The notes under the pieces are model-generated. The model was not told the DNA's origin, did no database searches, and saw only the letters and a program-made list of their open reading frames with translations. A stretch of DNA of 64,000 bases from Methanolobus sp. WCC4 (GTDB taxonomy: Archaea > Halobacteriota > Methanosarcinia > Methanosarcinales > Methanosarcinaceae). This document shows, one piece after another, positions 44,639-57,547 of the stretch. Location: contig NZ_CP150629.1 in NCBI RefSeq assembly GCF_038022665.1, positions 434,001-498,000 on the forward strand, read 5' to 3'. A program made the position numbers and the translations under genes. Positions within the stretch are counted from its first letter, which is position 1. Each line of letters starts with the position of its first letter.

Positions 44639-45882
44639 TAAAAACGCAGATAGACAATGCAAGGGATGGCACCCTCACACCTGAAATGCTGGAAGTTGCA
44701 AAAAAAGAAGGAATAGATGAAGAACTCGTCATGGAGAGGGTAGCAAGCGGAAGCCTCGTGATAATGACACGCAAGGGTTGCCCCCCCATTGCTATCGGCA
44801 AGGGTGCAAGCACGAAGATCAACGTGAACCTCGGAACATCTTCAGCTTCCATAGACCCGGATTCCGAGATGGAGAAAGTAAAGGTGGCCCAGAGGTACGG
44901 TGCTGCCACGATCACAGACCTTTCCATGGGCGGGGATATCTCAGCCATAAGGAAGATGGTCTTTGAGAACACAGAACTTCCTGTTACCACTGTTCCTATC
45001 TACCAGACAATTGTTGAATGCGGGATGGACAATGTCACTGTGGATGACATACTCTCATATCTCAAAAAACATGTTGAAGAAGGGGTCAGTTCAGTGCTCA
45101 TCCACTGTGTTGAGAGGAGGATGCTCGAGACACTCAAAGGCACCGGCAGGGTCATGGGAATGGTATCCAAAGGAGGATCATTTACCAGCAGTTTCATGCT
45201 TCTCAATGACTGTGAGAATCCCTTCATAGAACATTTCGATGAGATAATGCAGATACTCCGGGAGAACGATGTTGTCCTCTCCCTCGGAAATACAATGAGA
45301 AGCGGTTGTGTCCATGACCTTAAGGACAGTGCCCAGTTGATGGAGATAGAAATCAATGCAGCACTTGCAAAGAGGGCGAACGAAGCAGGCGTTCAGGTCA
45401 TCATCAATGGAATGGGGGGACACATACAGGCATCTGACATTCCGGATTCTGTGAAGTTATACAAGGATGCAGCAGACTTCCCGCTCTTCGTGGCCGGTCC
45501 GCTTCCAACTGACATAGGTGTTGGTTACGACCATATATCAGGAGCGATTGGTGCAAGCATGGCAAGCGGAGCAGGTGCGGATTACCTTTGCTACATCACC
45601 CCGGCGGAGCATCTCTCATTACCTGACCCCCAGCAGGTAAAGGAAGGACTCATAGCATTCAGGATAGCAGCACATGTTGGGGATTCCATGAAATATGGAT
45701 TGAGCGACAGGGATCTGATGCTTGCTACGAGAAGGGCTTCCTTTGACTGGAAAGGACAGGCGGAGGTTGCCATCGACCCTGACAGACCAGCACAGATGTG
45801 TCCTGAAGAGGGACCATGTTCCATGTGTGGGGATTACTGCGCCATCAAGATTATGAAGAGCTATCTTACAGGAGAGGACTGA
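44635..45882 (+). CDS. thiC: ThiC-family radical SAM enzyme
   Basis: 415 residues. Motifs include RKGCPPIAIGKG, KINVNLGTSSASID, ATITDLSMGGDISAIR, GNTMRSGCVHDLKD and PLPTDIGVGYDHISGAIG. The C-terminal cluster is CSMCGDYC (Cx2Cx3C), close to the Cx2Cx4C site that holds the 4Fe-4S cluster in ThiC. It rearranges AIR to the thiamine pyrimidine. A paralog of ThiC (BzaF) makes 5-hydroxybenzimidazole, the cobamide base of methanogens, and this gene could be that one. The sequence alone does not decide. Confidence 0.88.
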   Translation: MIKTQIDNARDGTLTPEMLEVAKKEGIDEELVMERVASGSLVIMTRKGCPPIAIGKGASTKINVNLGTSSASIDPDSEMEKVKVAQRYGAATITDLSMGGDISAIRKMVFENTELPVTTVPIYQTIVECGMDNVTVDDILSYLKKHVEEGVSSVLIHCVERRMLETLKGTGRVMGMVSKGGSFTSSFMLLNDCENPFIEHFDEIMQILRENDVVLSLGNTMRSGCVHDLKDSAQLMEIEINAALAKRANEAGVQVIINGMGGHIQASDIPDSVKLYKDAADFPLFVAGPLPTDIGVGYDHISGAIGASMASGAGADYLCYITPAEHLSLPDPQQVKEGLIAFRIAAHVGDSMKYGLSDRDLMLATRRASFDWKGQAEVAIDPDRPAQMCPEEGPCSMCGDYCAIKIMKSYLTGED

Positions 45883-46658
45883 TGCAGACCAGCACCCCCT
45901 CCCTGCAAATGTTCGGCATAAGGACACCGATCATAAAACCGGGAGACAATATTGCCAGCATTATCATCGCCTCCCTTAAAGAACAGGGAATGGAATTCCA
46001 GGATGATGATGTGCTCATCATAGCGGAATCACCGCTGGCAACAGCCGAAGGAAGGCTTGTTCGTCTTGAGGACATCAGTCCGGGAGAGAAAGCAACAGAG
46101 CTTGCAGAACAGTACCAGCTTGATGCAAGGGAAATGGAACTCATCCTTCAGGAATGTGATGAGATATTCGGTGGCGTTCCCGGGGCTGCACTCACTATCA
46201 CCAAGGGTACACTTGCTCCAAATGCCGGTATTGACGGTTCCAACGCACCTGAAGGATACGTCGTACTTCTTCCTGAGAATGCACAGGAGAGTGCAGCAAG
46301 GATACGCAGTGAGATAATGAAGCACTGCAATTGTAAGATAGGCGTTATCGTCGGTGACAGCCGTACCCAACCCCTGAGGCTGGGGTGTGTAGGTATCGCC
46401 CTCGGTACCTCCGGCATGGTTCCGGTGGAGGATGCCAGAGGTACTCTGGACCTCTTTGGAAAGGAAATGACAATTACCCGAAAAGCAGTTGCAGATAACC
46501 TTGTATCTGCTGCCCAGTTACTCATGGGAGAAGCAGGGGAAAGCGTTCCTGCTGTGGTCGTGAGAGGTGCACCTGTACATATTGTTGATGATGACATCGA
46601 TATGCCCATATTCACAAGGGACGAGTGTATGTATTACAGCAATATCAGGAAAGCATAA
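45882..46658 (+). CDS. cofE: Coenzyme F420:L-glutamate ligase
   Basis: Adds glutamate to F420-0 with GTP. 258 residues with IRTPIIKPGDNIASII, DVLIIAESPLATAEGR, TKGTLAPNAGIDGSNAPEG, IGVIVGDSRTQPLRLG and the LMGEAGE end region. The ATG overlaps the thiC stop (TGATG) and GGAG is nearby, so translation is coupled. A start at 45909 (before FGIRTP) would match shorter homologs. Confidence 0.9.
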   Translation: MQTSTPSLQMFGIRTPIIKPGDNIASIIIASLKEQGMEFQDDDVLIIAESPLATAEGRLVRLEDISPGEKATELAEQYQLDAREMELILQECDEIFGGVPGAALTITKGTLAPNAGIDGSNAPEGYVVLLPENAQESAARIRSEIMKHCNCKIGVIVGDSRTQPLRLGCVGIALGTSGMVPVEDARGTLDLFGKEMTITRKAVADNLVSAAQLLMGEAGESVPAVVVRGAPVHIVDDDIDMPIFTRDECMYYSNIRKA

Positions 46659-46876
46659 TTACATTTTTAATTTATTTTTAGAATATGTGCACCATGTATG
46701 TAGATTCTTATACATTATAGGGGCTAATGGGCTGCTTGGAAAAAATGTCAAGTTTGCATACATATCCTGAATAATATACATTATGCTATAGTTCATGTAT
46801 ATTTCACAAAATATTAATACTAACAGCTTTAAGAGGTTTTGTTTTTAAAATAACACCTTTGAATCAGTGAAAGTAC

Positions 46877-48352
46877 ATGGGCGACCTTATCAAAGAGTCT
46901 TTTATTGCAATATTATTGCTTATCACAACACTCTATCTCTGGGATACCGGGAGAAAGAACAGGGATATATCCGGCAGTGGGTGGAATATGATACTTGCAG
47001 GATTCGGATTCCTGACACTTGGTTATGTGGTCGACGCCTTTGATGATATCTGGTTCATTGAACAATATGTAGAAAGTACCATTGTTGAAGAGGTACTGGA
47101 AAACCTCTTAGGGGAACTTGTCAGTTTTGTACTGATAGCATATGGGATCATCACATGGATACCCACTATCGCAAGTAACAATGTCCTTGAAAAGGAAGTT
47201 CAGGAACGTCGAATTGCCCAGGATGAACTTGGAAGGAAGACATCAAAACTCACAGGACTTCTGAACTCCATCCCCGATATGGTATTCTTCAAGGACATGG
47301 ATGGGAAATATCTTGGATGTAACCCTTCTTTTTCGGATTTTGTCAGTTATTCCGTTGAGCACATAATTGGCAGGACCAGCCATGAGATATTCCCTAAAGA
47401 AAAAGCTGATATGCTACACAGGCAGGACCTTGACGTGATAAGCTCCGGACAGGTCATGAAATACGAGACCTGCGATGAAACTGAGCATGGAAAAAAGTAC
47501 TATGAGACAATAAAGGCACCATTGTATGATGATGAAGGAACATACATAGGCCTTGTTGGTATAAGCAGGGATATCAGCAGCCATAAAGAAGCTGATGAAC
47601 TCACCATGGCTATCACAGAGGCTGAAGCTGCAAGCAATACAAAGAGCGAGTTCCTTGCTACAATGAGCCATGAACTGAGAACACCCCTTAATTCAATAAT
47701 TGGTTTTTCTGATGTCATGTTGAGTGGAATGGCAGGAGAAGTTAGCGAAGTTCAGGAAAAATACCTGAAGAACATAGCTGTCAGCGGGAAGCATCTTCTT
47801 GAACTCATCAATAACATACTCGACCTGTCAAAGAGCGAAGCGGGAAAAATGGAACTTGACGCCGAACATTTCCTGATGGATGATGCGATTAACGAAGTAA
47901 TGGCTGTCATGACCCCTATCGCCCTTAAGAAAAAGGTGGTACTTGAAATTAATAATAAGTCCCCCATGACAATTATCAATGCTGACAAGCTCAGGTTCAG
48001 GCAGATAATATACAATCTTGTGAGCAATGCCATCAAGTTCACGCCAGAGGATGGTTCTGTCAAAGTGCTTGCAAATATCCCAGATGGAGTTATCCACATC
48101 GAGGTAACAGACACTGGCATCGGCATCTCAGAGGAAGACCAGCAATACCTGTTCCAGCCTTTCAAACAGATAGACCATGGTATCGACCGGCGCTATGAGG
48201 GAACAGGGTTGGGCCTTGCACTTGTCAGGAACTTTGTGGAACTCCATGGTGGAAAGATATGGGTGGAAAGTAAGATCGGAGAAGGATCTACTTTTGTATT
48301 TGAGATCCCTGTCGTGGCGAAGGATAACTGGACCATTGACCAGAAAGACTGA
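46877..48352 (+). CDS. Membrane-anchored PAS histidine kinase
   Basis: 491 residues. The N-terminal part has three hydrophobic helices (about 9-25, 38-55, 78-98), then a PAS domain (about 125-245, LLNSIPDMVFFKDMDGKYLGCN), HisKA with TMSHELRTPLNSIIGFSDVML, and HATPase with DTGIGISEEDQQYLFQPF and GTGLGLAL. It autophosphorylates and signals to an unidentified regulator. No receiver protein is adjacent. The PAS ligand is not predictable. Confidence 0.9.
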   Translation: MGDLIKESFIAILLLITTLYLWDTGRKNRDISGSGWNMILAGFGFLTLGYVVDAFDDIWFIEQYVESTIVEEVLENLLGELVSFVLIAYGIITWIPTIASNNVLEKEVQERRIAQDELGRKTSKLTGLLNSIPDMVFFKDMDGKYLGCNPSFSDFVSYSVEHIIGRTSHEIFPKEKADMLHRQDLDVISSGQVMKYETCDETEHGKKYYETIKAPLYDDEGTYIGLVGISRDISSHKEADELTMAITEAEAASNTKSEFLATMSHELRTPLNSIIGFSDVMLSGMAGEVSEVQEKYLKNIAVSGKHLLELINNILDLSKSEAGKMELDAEHFLMDDAINEVMAVMTPIALKKKVVLEINNKSPMTIINADKLRFRQIIYNLVSNAIKFTPEDGSVKVLANIPDGVIHIEVTDTGIGISEEDQQYLFQPFKQIDHGIDRRYEGTGLGLALVRNFVELHGGKIWVESKIGEGSTFVFEIPVVAKDNWTIDQKD

Positions 48353-48370
48353 AATGCCCTTTACTTACAT

Positions 48371-49807
48371 CTATTGTTCTGCCTCTTCCAGCCCGTAGGC
48401 CTGCATTATCATATGATACTCCATTGGCGACACCCTTGAATAGAACGCTCTTTTTATGATCTCGCTAAGTGATGGATGAATGTCCATTGCATACATTATC
48501 GGACCTGCATCCTGACTTTCGGTGTACATTAGAGGGATTATCTCATGAATAAGCACTGAAGCTTCGGGTCCTATTATATGTGCACCAAGGATCCTCTGCG
48601 TCTGAGCTTCGAAGATGACCTTCACGAACTCATCACCCAGGGACATTGCCACGCCTTTTGCAGTCTCCTGGAAACGGTAGAGACCCATGACTATATTATC
48701 TTCACCATATTCTTCCACTGCCCGTCTTTCTGTCATTCCCACTCCTGCGATCTCAGGGTGTGAGAATACCGCATAAGGAACCGCATGGTAGTCCGCTTTC
48801 ATCTTCTTCTTCAATATGGCATTATAGTACACGACAGTTGACTCATGATTGGCCACATGCTTGAAAAGGTACGTTCCATTGGCATCACCGAATGCCCATA
48901 CATTCTCCATTGAGGTTTCAAGGTATTCATTTACCTTTATCCACCCACGTTCGTCGGTCTCAATGCCTCCTACCCCAGGTTTGAGGATGTCCGTATTAGG
49001 ACTCCTGCCAGTTGCAACCAGTATTGCAGACGCAGTTATCTCCTTTTCCTCACCAGTCTCGCGGTCCTTTGCGATCACCGTCTTGCCCTCTGGTGATGAA
49101 CTGACTTCAACAACCTCGTAGTTGGTGAGGATATCCATATACTCTGACATCATCCTCTTTGCAAGGACCGATACTTCCGATTCCTCTTCAGGAATTATCC
49201 TAGGATTCCTCCCGATGATGGTCACCTTTGAGCCCATGGAGGAAAAGAAATGACCGTATTCGGCTGCTATATAGCCTCCTCCGATGATAGCGATGCTCTC
49301 CGGGAGTTCTTCCAGTTTGAGCACATCATCACTTGTAAGGTGATCCACCTCATCCAGTCCTTTGACCGGAGGGATAGAAGGCTTTGAGCCTGTACACAGG
49401 AAGATCATCTTAGCTGTTATTGTCTCATCGCCAACCTTCATGGTGTAGGGAGAGACGAATTCTGCAGCCTCGTTATAGAAATCCATTCTCTGGAGATGAG
49501 TGTAACTATGCCTGATGCTTTCAATGTCTGCTGATATGGAGGTTCGCATCCTTTCCATTACTGCCTTGAAATCTATGTTCTCAATTGAGGCCTTGATACC
49601 AAAATTACCTGCCTTTCCTATATTCCTGACAAGTTCTGCAGGATAGAGAAGCATCTTTGATGGTATGCAGCCCCTGGTAAGGCATATGCCACCTGGTTCA
49701 TCCTTGTCGATCAGCGCAACTTTCATATCAGGATCTGCATCCAGTATTGCACCGATATAGTTCATCCCCGACCCTGAGCCTATTACAATAAGATCATATT
49801 CCTTCAT
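48371..49807 (-). CDS. FAD-dependent pyridine nucleotide-disulfide oxidoreductase (dihydrolipoyl dehydrogenase-like)
   Basis: 478 residues from MKEYDLIVIGSGSG. The redox pair is CLTRGC (Cys42, Cys47), the NAD fold IAIIGGGYIAAEYGHFF, the FAD-site ATGRSPNTD, and the C-terminal DIHPSLSEIIKRAF has the active-site His. No lipoyl partner genes are adjacent, so it may act on another disulfide, as mycothione or mercuric reductase-like enzymes do. A longer frame to 49924 starts with residues that look non-coding. Confidence 0.87.
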   Translation of the reverse strand: MKEYDLIVIGSGSGMNYIGAILDADPDMKVALIDKDEPGGICLTRGCIPSKMLLYPAELVRNIGKAGNFGIKASIENIDFKAVMERMRTSISADIESIRHSYTHLQRMDFYNEAAEFVSPYTMKVGDETITAKMIFLCTGSKPSIPPVKGLDEVDHLTSDDVLKLEELPESIAIIGGGYIAAEYGHFFSSMGSKVTIIGRNPRIIPEEESEVSVLAKRMMSEYMDILTNYEVVEVSSSPEGKTVIAKDRETGEEKEITASAILVATGRSPNTDILKPGVGGIETDERGWIKVNEYLETSMENVWAFGDANGTYLFKHVANHESTVVYYNAILKKKMKADYHAVPYAVFSHPEIAGVGMTERRAVEEYGEDNIVMGLYRFQETAKGVAMSLGDEFVKVIFEAQTQRILGAHIIGPEASVLIHEIIPLMYTESQDAGPIMYAMDIHPSLSEIIKRAFYSRVSPMEYHMIMQAYGLEEAEQ

Positions 49808-49964
49808 TTGATTCCCCGTATTATCGTATATCCTGAATATTAGAAACTTAGCACTGTTACAAGTTATAATTAATGCATGCCACATCAAACATCCTGCATG
49901 TATGTAAAAAAGCCAGCTGCTCACAGGAAGGATCTTGCCCGATTAAATATGGACTTCAATTTAT

Positions 49965-50056
49965 CAGATACCAGTGACTTCAATTCTTAAAGGGTAGAGT
50001 GTGAACTGAATAACAAGATACTAAAAAAGGAAACAAGGGCTATTGAGCCCTTTTTT
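49965..50056 (+). ncRNA. Candidate plus-strand small RNA with terminator
   Basis: A TATA-like ATTAAATATGG at about 49942-49952 is followed about 90 bases later by a hairpin with a T6 end (GGGCT 50037-50041, AGCCC 50046-50050, T6 50051-50056). No reading frame ends there on that strand, so a short non-coding transcript is possible. Evidence is limited to these signals. Confidence 0.25.
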
Positions 50057-50221
50057 GAACAAGAGAGAAACAACTTACCAAGAGTCGTAATGATATATAG
50101 GTGCTTTTGAGTATATAATTCGTACAATATAATATGCAAAATAAAATGAGTAGCAATTAGTATAATAATTATTTAGAAGAAATCAGAGTGATAAAATCAA
50201 CGTAATTCCCAAAATCAAGAA

Positions 50222-50280
50222 CCAAAAAAACAGAATTACAGAGCAGTTGCTCTGAAGTGATAAAAAGCTAGTAAAAAGAG
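50222..50280 (-). terminator. rRNA operon terminator
   Basis: Downstream of 5S on the minus strand are CTCTTTTTACTAGCTTTTTATC and later a T7 tract. A perfect short hairpin (AGAGCA/TGCTCT) lies between. Archaeal rRNA operons end at such T-rich tracts. Confidence 0.6.
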
Positions 50281-50299
50281 ATAGGTTGTATGAGTGAGT

Positions 50300-50420
50300 T
50301 GGCAGCGTTCTATAGTTCCCAAAGACTCTCGTACTTAAGTACAGTATAGGACGCAGGCGGACTTATCTTCTGTGTTCGGGATGGGTACAGGAATTGCCCC
50401 GCCGCTATGGCCGCCAAACT
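50300..50420 (-). rRNA. rrf: 5S ribosomal RNA
   Basis: About 121 bases. The 5' strand GTTTGGCGGCCATAGCGG pairs at the end with the 3' strand, and the conserved CCCATCCCGAACACAGAAG is present. Ends are placed by the terminal stem and may be off by a few bases. It is the last gene of the operon, with tRNA-Cys between it and 23S. Confidence 0.95.
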
Positions 50421-50444
50421 CTCTCATGATGAAGGTAAACGTAA

Positions 50445-50516
50445 AGCCAAGATCCGGATTCGAACCGGAATGGAATCGCTCTGCAGGCGATTGCGTAGCC
50501 GCTCCGCCATCTTGGC
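50445..50516 (-). tRNA. tRNA-Cys (GCA)
   Basis: 72 bases. The acceptor stem GCCAAGA/TCTTGGC closes the cloverleaf, the anticodon loop CTGCAGA holds GCA, and the T arm is CCGGTTCGAATCCGG. The discriminator is U73, the identity base for tRNA-Cys. No CCA is encoded. It lies between 23S and 5S on the same strand. Confidence 0.95.
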
Positions 50517-50567
50517 AATGAGCGATTGATGAACGGATTCATACTATTTATACATTACCTTAGATAA

Positions 50568-50610
50568 CGTGTATATTAACATGCACATATCAGATTTCGC
50601 CTGGACAAAG
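50568..50610 (-). other. 3' arm of the 23S processing stem
   Basis: This segment pairs with 53545-53585 on the other side of 23S. CTTTGTCCAG and TCTGATAT...TGCATG...ATATACACG are found in both, with small interruptions, giving a long stem suitable for the archaeal splicing endonuclease. Confidence 0.75.
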
Positions 50611-50619
50611 CAAGACGGA

Positions 50620-53535
<2,916 letters not shown>

Positions 53536-53544
53536 TCCATCTCA

Positions 53545-53585
53545 CTTTGTCCAGTGAGCGTCTGATATATGCATGCATATACACG
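53545..53585 (-). other. 5' arm of the 23S processing stem
   Basis: Pairs with 50568-50610 (see that entry). It lies in the spacer between tRNA-Ala and 23S. Confidence 0.75.
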
Positions 53586-53659
53586 ATATCATTGCGGCCG
53601 TCGTTGCTTCGACCGCTTCATCCTTCCCCGGAGACATTACTCTCCAGGTGCACTATTAA

Positions 53660-53732
53660 TGGACTTGCAGGGATTCGAACCCTGGGCCTTCGCCTTGCAA
53701 AGGCGACGATCTTCCAACTGATCTACAAGCCC
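53660..53732 (-). tRNA. tRNA-Ala (TGC)
   Basis: 73 bases in the 16S-23S spacer, the usual place in Euryarchaeota. GGGCTTG/CAAGTCC form the acceptor stem (with one G-U pair near the end), the anticodon loop TTTGCAA holds TGC, and the T arm is CAGGGTTCGAATCCCTG. The discriminator is A73. No CCA is encoded. Confidence 0.96.
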
Positions 53733-53788
53733 ATAGAAGATTCACTTAGAATCTTACCTTGTTATCTCGGATCTGACAGTTTTTCGAT

Positions 53789-53800
53789 TTCTGACCGGTA
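53789..53800 (-). other. 3' arm of the 16S processing stem
   Basis: The 12 bases at 53789-53800 are an exact inverted match of 55432-55443. A further three pairs follow after a one-base bulge. The two lie on either side of 16S, as expected for the pre-16S bulge-helix-bulge stem. Confidence 0.75.
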
Positions 53801-53831
53801 AGTGGTGATGGACTTTGTGTCCATCATGCTT

Positions 53832-55304
<1,473 letters not shown>

Positions 55305-55558
55305 TTGTTGATCACACACAAAGGATTGTATTATGGAAGTCATTTAAGGAATCATTAGGAAAGAACTCTCACTAGAGATTCTTTACACATGCACATTAGT
55401 TGGTTAATTCCTTCATTTAGTAGTTATACACTACCGGTCAGAATTAACCGAACTGCCAAATCCAACGTCGGACAGAAACAGCTTCTGTCCCCACTAATAA
55501 GGCGGTGATCGTAAGTGTTCCGCGTGATTCACGCGGACTCCTTCAAAGGACATCATCG
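55305..55558 (-). other. Pre-rRNA leader with hairpins and 16S stem 5' arm
   Basis: Between the candidate promoter and 16S the minus strand carries three structures. One is a nine-pair hairpin TCCGCGTGA/TCACGCGGA at 55519-55537, at the predicted transcript start. A second is the eight-pair hairpin GGACAGAA/TTCTGTCC (55470-55490). The third is the 5' arm of the 16S processing stem at 55432-55443. Confidence 0.6.
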
Positions 55559-55589
55559 CATATATACCTTTCGAATCATGTGATTCGAA
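55559..55589 (-). promoter_or_regulatory. Candidate rRNA promoter with 20-bp palindrome
   Basis: Minus strand: a TATA box (GGTATATATGCG, about 55557-55568) directly follows a perfect palindrome TTCGAATCA-TG-TGATTCGAA (55570-55589), which overlaps the BRE position. A second TATA-like element (GCTTTTATAG) lies upstream at about 55725-55735, so tandem promoters are possible. Confidence 0.6.
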
Positions 55590-55821
55590 GACAAAGGATG
55601 GACCTTTGAGACACCTGCCTTGATGAAATGAAATTATTACTTCATCGAATGTTTCTCACGAGCAAGTTTTCCGGTACGGGCACCGCACCAGTGGGCTCGT
55701 CGCGAGCACCTTTACATAACAGGCTTACTATAAAAGCGTTGCGGAGAAAGCGACCTGAACCGAAATCACATTCAACAAAATATCTCAAGATATCCACAGA
55801 AAGCCTGATGTACTACGGAGG

Positions 55822-55831
55822 ATATTTATAA
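55822..55831 (+). promoter_or_regulatory. TATA box for the leuA/cimA-like gene
   Basis: TATTTATAAC lies about 32 bases before the ATG at 55859; GTGAT at 55850-55854 is the ribosome binding site. The same AT-rich block could also serve minus-strand transcription into the rRNA operon. Confidence 0.5.
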
Positions 55832-55858
55832 CATAAGTTACAAGGCGAAGTGATTAAT

Positions 55859-57422
55859 ATGAATTCAACCGTAGAACTGAGGGATCGCTTTTTACAGCGA
55901 TAAACCGCTTATAGATAAACACAAGACTATTTTTGACACGACACTACGCGACGGTGAACAGACACCTGGCGTATCACTCACCAACGATCAGAAGCTCAAG
56001 ATCGCCCGTCAACTGGACAAACTTGGGGTGGATGTGATCGAAGCTGGTTTCCCGGTCTCTTCGGAAGGCGAAAAGCAAAATGTAAAAGCCATAGCCAGCG
56101 AAGGACTGAGTCTCGATGTCTGTGGTCTTGCCCGCGTCCTTACCAAAGATCTGGATGCATGTATAGATTGTAATGTCGATATGGTACACACCTTTGTATC
56201 AACCTCTGATATCCAGAGGATACATACTATAAAGAAGAGCAGGGAAGAAGTGCTCTCAATGGCAGTGAATGCCGTTGAACACATCAAGGACCATGGCGCT
56301 AAATGCATGTTCTCAGCAATGGATGCCACAAGGACCGACCTTGACTATCTTATAGAAGTGTACGAGGCCGTAGAAGGAGCTGGCTGTGACATAATAAACG
56401 TACCTGATACAGTAGGCGTAATGTCACCATCCTCCATGTACGAGCTTGTAAGGAATATCGACGCTCACGTGAACATACCTATCGATGTCCATTGTCACAA
56501 TGACTTCGGAATAGCAGTTGCTAACAGCCTTATGGCAGCAGAAGCCGGAGCAAGCCAGATACAGTGTACAATAAACGGAATCGGAGAACGCGCAGGTAAC
56601 GCAAACCTTGCTGAGGTGGTGATGAGTCTGCATTCCATATATGGAGCAAAGACGAACATCAATACCGAATACCTGCTTGAGACCGCAAAGATGGTGGAAA
56701 GCTACACCGGCATACACATGCCTGCAAACACACCAATTGTGGGTGACAACGCATTTGCCCACGAATCCGGAATACACACCCATGGAGTGCTTGAAAAGTC
56801 CGACACCTTCGAACCCGGCATCATGACCCCTGAAATGGTGGGCCACAAGCGCCGCATAGTTGTAGGAAAACATGCAGGAAGGCATGCGGTCAAGAAGTCC
56901 CTTGAGGACATGGGAATCGAGACGAACGATGAACAACTTGATGAGATCCTGTCCCAGATAAAGGACATAGCTAACAAAGGCAAGCGTGTATGCGATGCTG
57001 ACCTTCACGCAGTCGCATCATCAGTCCTTGGAAGGAACCTCGGAAGCGAGACCATCGTCCTGAAAGAGTTCTCGGTCATGACAGGCAACCTCATAACGCC
57101 AACAGCTGTGGTCAGAGCCACCATAGGAGACCAGGAAGCGATTGCCTCCAACTATGGAGTAGGACCCGTTGACGCAACCCTCAGGGCTGTCGAGGAGATG
57201 ATCGGCGGATACACAAAGGTCAAGGTACGTGATTTTGCCCTTGAGGCCATAACCGGCGGAAGTGATGCACTTGCAGAAGTAACCATATCCGTTGAGGATG
57301 GAGAAGGGCACGTATCCAGTGCACAATCTGCAAGCACGGATATCGCAACCGCATCCGTGGACGCACTTATAGCAGCTATCAACCTGCTTCTTGATCAGAA
57401 GAAGACCAGGGGAATGGAATAG
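55859..57422 (+). CDS. 2-isopropylmalate/citramalate synthase family, apparent frameshift near start
   Basis: About 520 residues if repaired. Condenses acetyl-CoA with a 2-oxo acid. The catalytic start TIFDTTLRDGEQTPGVSL, the metal site HCHNDFGIAVANS and the NGIGERAGNANLAE motif are intact, and a C-terminal LeuA-type regulatory domain (about 390-515) is present. The frame with this block has no ATG, GTG or TTG before a TGA at about 55878. The signals (GTGAT, ATG 55859) start a frame that stops at 55901. Removing one T from the run at 55889-55893 joins them. LeuA, CimA and AksA cannot be told apart here. Confidence 0.85.
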
Positions 57423-57439
57423 TTCAAATTAGTGATATG

Positions 57440-57484
57440 AACCGTGGATTCACGGTTCCTGTTCTTCTTTTTAAACCTTTTTTC
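57440..57484 (+). terminator. Terminator after the leuA/cimA-like gene
   Basis: AACCGTG (57440-57446), a four-base loop, and CACGGTT (57451-57457) form a perfect stem, followed by T-rich CTTCTTTTTAAACCTTTTTT. Confidence 0.65.
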
Positions 57485-57547
57485 TGAATATCCTCCACCT
57501 GACCTTACAGGTTCATATCTATATAATAAGGAAATAATTGACTACAC

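Larger units (their letters stand above)
49808..50299. promoter_or_regulatory. Intergenic region between the oxidoreductase gene and 5S rRNA
   Basis: AT-rich. On the minus strand several TATA-like elements occur (about 50090-50120). On the plus strand GGGCT-ATTG-AGCCC followed by T6 (50037-50056) is a terminator-like hairpin. The rRNA operon terminates in T tracts at 50222-50280. No protein-coding gene is visible. Confidence 0.45.

Noticed and set aside
49808-49924. N-terminal 39 residues of the longer oxidoreductase frame
   Set aside because: The FAD-binding strand begins at the internal Met (KEYDLIVIGSG), and the upstream residues look like translated promoter DNA.
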